From JBBSDV01 sp038240335 (lineage in GTDB: Bacteria > Chloroflexota > Dehalococcoidia > DSTF01 > JACRBR01): a DNA stretch of 21,100 nucleotides. Location: NCBI GenBank assembly GCA_038240335.1, contig JBBSDV010000027.1, positions 1-21,100 on the forward strand. Direction: 5' to 3'. Positions 19,435 through 21,100 of this stretch are shown piece after piece (positions within the stretch are counted from its first letter, which is position 1; each line of letters begins with the position of its first letter). The translations under genes were made by a program, and so were the position numbers. The notes beneath the pieces were generated by a model that did no database searches, was not told where the DNA came from, and worked only from the letters and a program-made list of their open reading frames with translations.

Positions 19435-21100
19435 CTATCCGAGGAGCCACATCCACCATTGCTGGGTGATGTGTCCGGCCAGTGCCAGCGCGTTCGAGTT
19501 GCCCGTCCACGCGCCTGCGTGCGGGTTCGAGGTTGCGCTGCCTGAGGAGCCCGAGTCGCCGGAGATGGCGAGCGGGCTGGTCGAAGAGTCGCCAGAGCTG
19601 GCATCACCGTTCGACGTCGACGTCGAGTCGGCACTGCCGCTGGCACCACCATCGCCGGAGTTCCCGGAGATGACGGTCGGGTCCGAAGTCGCATCGCCAG
19701 AGCTACCCGAGTCGCCGCTGTCGCCGGAGTCACCGGACTGAGCCGCGGTCAGGTTGCCGCTGTTCGAGTCATCGACGAGTGTCGGGCTGCCCGAACCGCC
19801 GCTGCTCTCCAGACCAATCGTTCCCACGAGGCCCGTGCCGCCGGTGTCACCGGTGTCGGTGTCGCCGGAGGTGGCCGTCGGGTCGGAGGTCGCGTCGCCC
19901 GTCGTACCGGACTCGCCGCCGTTGCCACTTGTGGCGTCGGACGTCGAGTCTGGGCTGGCGGTTGCGTTACCGGTGTCGCCCGCGGTGCCAGTTGCGTCCG
20001 CGTTTGAGTTGCCGGTGTCGCCGGAGTTGGCGGTGCCATCAGCCGAAGCATCGGCACTGCCGCTGTTGCCGGAGGTAGCGTCGGCAGAGACCGCGCCCGT
20101 GTCACCAGAAGTGACGTCGAGCGTGTCGTCGCCGCTGCCGGAGCCCTCGGCGTCGCCGCCGGAGCCGCCGCTGCCGCCGATACCCGTCGCCGAACCGGAA
20201 TCGCTTCCGGAGGCAGCGGCGAGTGCGTTCGAGTCGCCCGACGAGGAGTTCGCGTCGGGGTTCGAGGTCGCATCGCCGGAGTCGCCGGTGTTGCCGGAGA
20301 TCGCCGTCGGGTTGGAAGAGGAATCGCCGGAGGAGGCGTGACCGTCGGCGTCGCTGGACGATGTCGCATCGCCAGAGTCGCCGCCGTTACCGCTGTCGCC
20401 GGAGATCACGGTCGGGTCGGACGAAGCGTCGCCGCTGTCGCCCGAGCTACCGCTGTTACCGGAGTTACCCGACTGTGCGAGCGTCGCACTGCCGGAGCCC
20501 GAGCCTGTGCCCGTACCGCTGTCGAGACCGATGGAAGCCGCCGAGCCCGTGCCGCCGGTGTCACCCGTGTCGGTGTCGCCCGATGTGACATCGGGGTCGG
20601 AGCTGGCACTGCCGGTGTCGCCGGAAGTACCGCCGTCGCCCGTGTCACTGCTCGAGACCGAGGTCGGGTTCGAGGTGGCGTCACCGGTGTTGCCGGCCGT
20701 GCCGGTCGCCGACGCGTTCGAGTCGCCGCTGTTGCCCGACGTCGCCACGCCCGTCGCCGAAGCGTCGGCCGCGCCGCTGTCGCCGGAGTCCGCGCTCGAC
20801 GTCACCGCACCTGTGTCACCAGAGGTGATGTCAGTGCTGCTGTCGCCGCTTGTACCCTCGGAGTCGCCGCCCGTGCCGCCGGAGCCGCCGATGCCCGTTG
20901 CCGAGCCGGAGGAGGAGCCGGATGCCCAGGAGGCCGCGTTCGAGTCGCCCGAGTCCGCATTCGCGTGCGGGTTGGACTCGGCTTCGCCGCTGTCGCCGGT
21001 GTCGGCGGACGACACCGACGCTGGGGAATAACAAGAGGCGCAGGATCCGTGAAGGGCGGCGTCGCTGCACCTTGTCGCATCGGCAGTGTCGCTGCCGGTA
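19435..21100 (-). CDS. Ser/Gly/Asp/Thr-rich giant-repeat protein (N-terminus outside window)
   Basis: This frame is open from the right edge to the stop at 19435, at least 554 residues. A GTG at 21015 would give 526 residues, but the reading frame upstream of it still aligns with the repeat (D-A-T then S-D-A then H), so the true start lies outside. The sequence is almost only Ser, Gly, Asp, Thr, Ala and Asn, built from units like S-G-D-S-G-D-A-T-S-N-P. A higher-order repeat of 237-245 residues is present twice in full. Asp-rich pieces such as T-S-G-D-T-D-T-G-D-T-G-G-T-G could bind calcium. It ends with a hydrophobic, aromatic tail, S-N-A-L-A-L-A-G-H-I-T-Q-Q-W-W-M-W-L-L-G. A surface or secreted structural protein is a guess; no family is recognised. 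The opposite strand also has open frames, but they are broken by stops. Confidence 0.8.
   Translation of the reverse strand, partial: TGSDTADATRCSDAALHGSCASCYSPASVSSADTGDSGEAESNPHANADSGDSNAASWASGSSSGSATGIGGSGGTGGDSEGTSGDSSTDITSGDTGAVTSSADSGDSGAADASATGVATSGNSGDSNASATGTAGNTGDATSNPTSVSSSDTGDGGTSGDTGSASSDPDVTSGDTDTGDTGGTGSAASIGLDSGTGTGSGSGSATLAQSGNSGNSGSSGDSGDASSDPTVISGDSGNGGDSGDATSSSDADGHASSGDSSSNPTAISGNTGDSGDATSNPDANSSSGDSNALAAASGSDSGSATGIGGSGGSGGDAEGSGSGDDTLDVTSGDTGAVSADATSGNSGSADASADGTANSGDTGNSNADATGTAGDTGNATASPDSTSDATSGNGGESGTTGDATSDPTATSGDTDTGDTGGTGLVGTIGLESSGGSGSPTLVDDSNSGNLTAAQSGDSGDSGDSGSSGDATSDPTVISGNSGDGGASGSADSTSTSNGDASSGDSSTSPLAISGDSGSSGSATSNPHAGAWTGNSNALALAGHITQQWWMWLLG
19552..20286 (-). 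repeat. Large repeat copy B (245 residues)
   Basis: This copy is colinear with copy A but has a 7-residue insertion near residues 411-424 of the 526-residue numbering (around L-V-D-D-S-N-S-G-N-L-T), so the offset changes from 238 to 245. After it a third copy begins (G-S-S-G-S-A-T-S-N-P) and is replaced after about 25 residues by the aromatic tail. Confidence 0.8.
20287..20997 (-). repeat. Large repeat copy A (237 residues)
   Basis: This unit runs from G-D-S-G-E-A-E-S-N-P to just before G-D-S-G-D-A-T-S-N-P in the repeat protein. Matching blocks in copy B include S-G-S-A-T-G-I-G-G-S-G-G, T-S-G-D-T-G-A-V, T-S-G-D-T-D-T-G-D-T-G-G-T-G and P-T-V-I-S-G, offset by 237-238 residues. Confidence 0.8.

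Noticed and set aside
19147..19545. GTG-started frame of 132 codons after gltD
   Set aside because: Despite a GAGGA before it, codon use is irregular, no family is recognised and it runs through the opposite gene's terminator and 3' end.
19466..21031. Plus-strand Pro/Val/Ser/Glu-rich frames opposite the repeat protein
   Set aside because: They are interrupted by stops at about 19741 and 20341, while the minus frame is unbroken over 1.6 kb and ends at a strong terminator.
21011..21070. Signal-peptide-like start (MQRRRPSRILRLLLF) in another frame before the repeat protein
   Set aside because: It would need a frameshift to join the repeats, and the repeat frame itself aligns with the repeat through this stretch.
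19435..21100. CRISPR array or tandem DNA satellite in the repetitive right end
   Set aside because: The repeats are protein-coding, imperfect and have no constant repeat with unique spacers.
1..21100. tRNA, rRNA, insertion sequence or phage genes
   Set aside because: None was found by reading both strands; no cloverleaf-like segment or transposase motif was seen.

Overview
The window is a high-GC bacterial chromosome segment made mostly of housekeeping genes, with promoters that fit TTGACA/TATAAT-type sigma factors. The gene set fits a high-GC bacterium of the Chloroflexota type: MEP-pathway IspH, a PDZ/DUF512 iron-sulfur protein, a bacterial-type large/small glutamate synthase pair, an FmdB zinc ribbon and an EF-P whose tip reads K-M-G-R-G-S. 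The phylum is an inference from family resemblance, not a proof. No tRNA, rRNA, CRISPR array, insertion sequence or phage gene was seen.

Layout. 1-1241 (minus): efp followed by xseA, which is cut by the window edge. 1488-6266 (plus): ispH, a DUF512 protein, then glmS preceded by a clear glmS self-cleaving ribozyme (about 4026-4170) and a 19-codon upstream reading frame whose stop overlaps the glmS start. 6450-7094: an orphan lipoprotein. 7128-10196 (plus): a nadB-nadC-P-loop kinase operon with a perfect 7+7 bp inverted repeat overlapping its promoter. 10198-11908 (minus): dtd, fmdB and a lipoprotein with a jelly-roll-like domain. 12011-12643 (plus): a membrane-anchored TlpA-type thioredoxin. 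12766-12945: a promoter, three hairpins, a terminator and a second promoter, which together look like a small RNA or attenuator. 12966-19098 (plus): gltB and gltD, overlapping by 8 nt. 19435-21100 (minus): a Ser/Gly/Asp/Thr-rich repetitive protein with a repeat of about 240 residues, running off the right edge.

How the genes work together. glmS commits fructose-6-phosphate and glutamine to amino-sugar (cell envelope) synthesis and carries a ribozyme that would sense its product, glucosamine-6-phosphate. gltBD makes glutamate from glutamine and 2-oxoglutarate. nadB and nadC are two of the three de novo NAD steps; nadA is not in the window. ispH, the DUF512 protein, gltB and gltD are all iron-sulfur proteins. 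efp and dtd serve translation.

The most interesting points are the glmS ribozyme with a coupled upstream frame, the palindromic operator on the nad operon together with its uncharacterised kinase, a divergent pair of genes that both look leaderless, the candidate small RNA before gltB, a reversal of G/C strand bias between about 12.65 and 12.95 kb, and the giant-repeat SGD protein.
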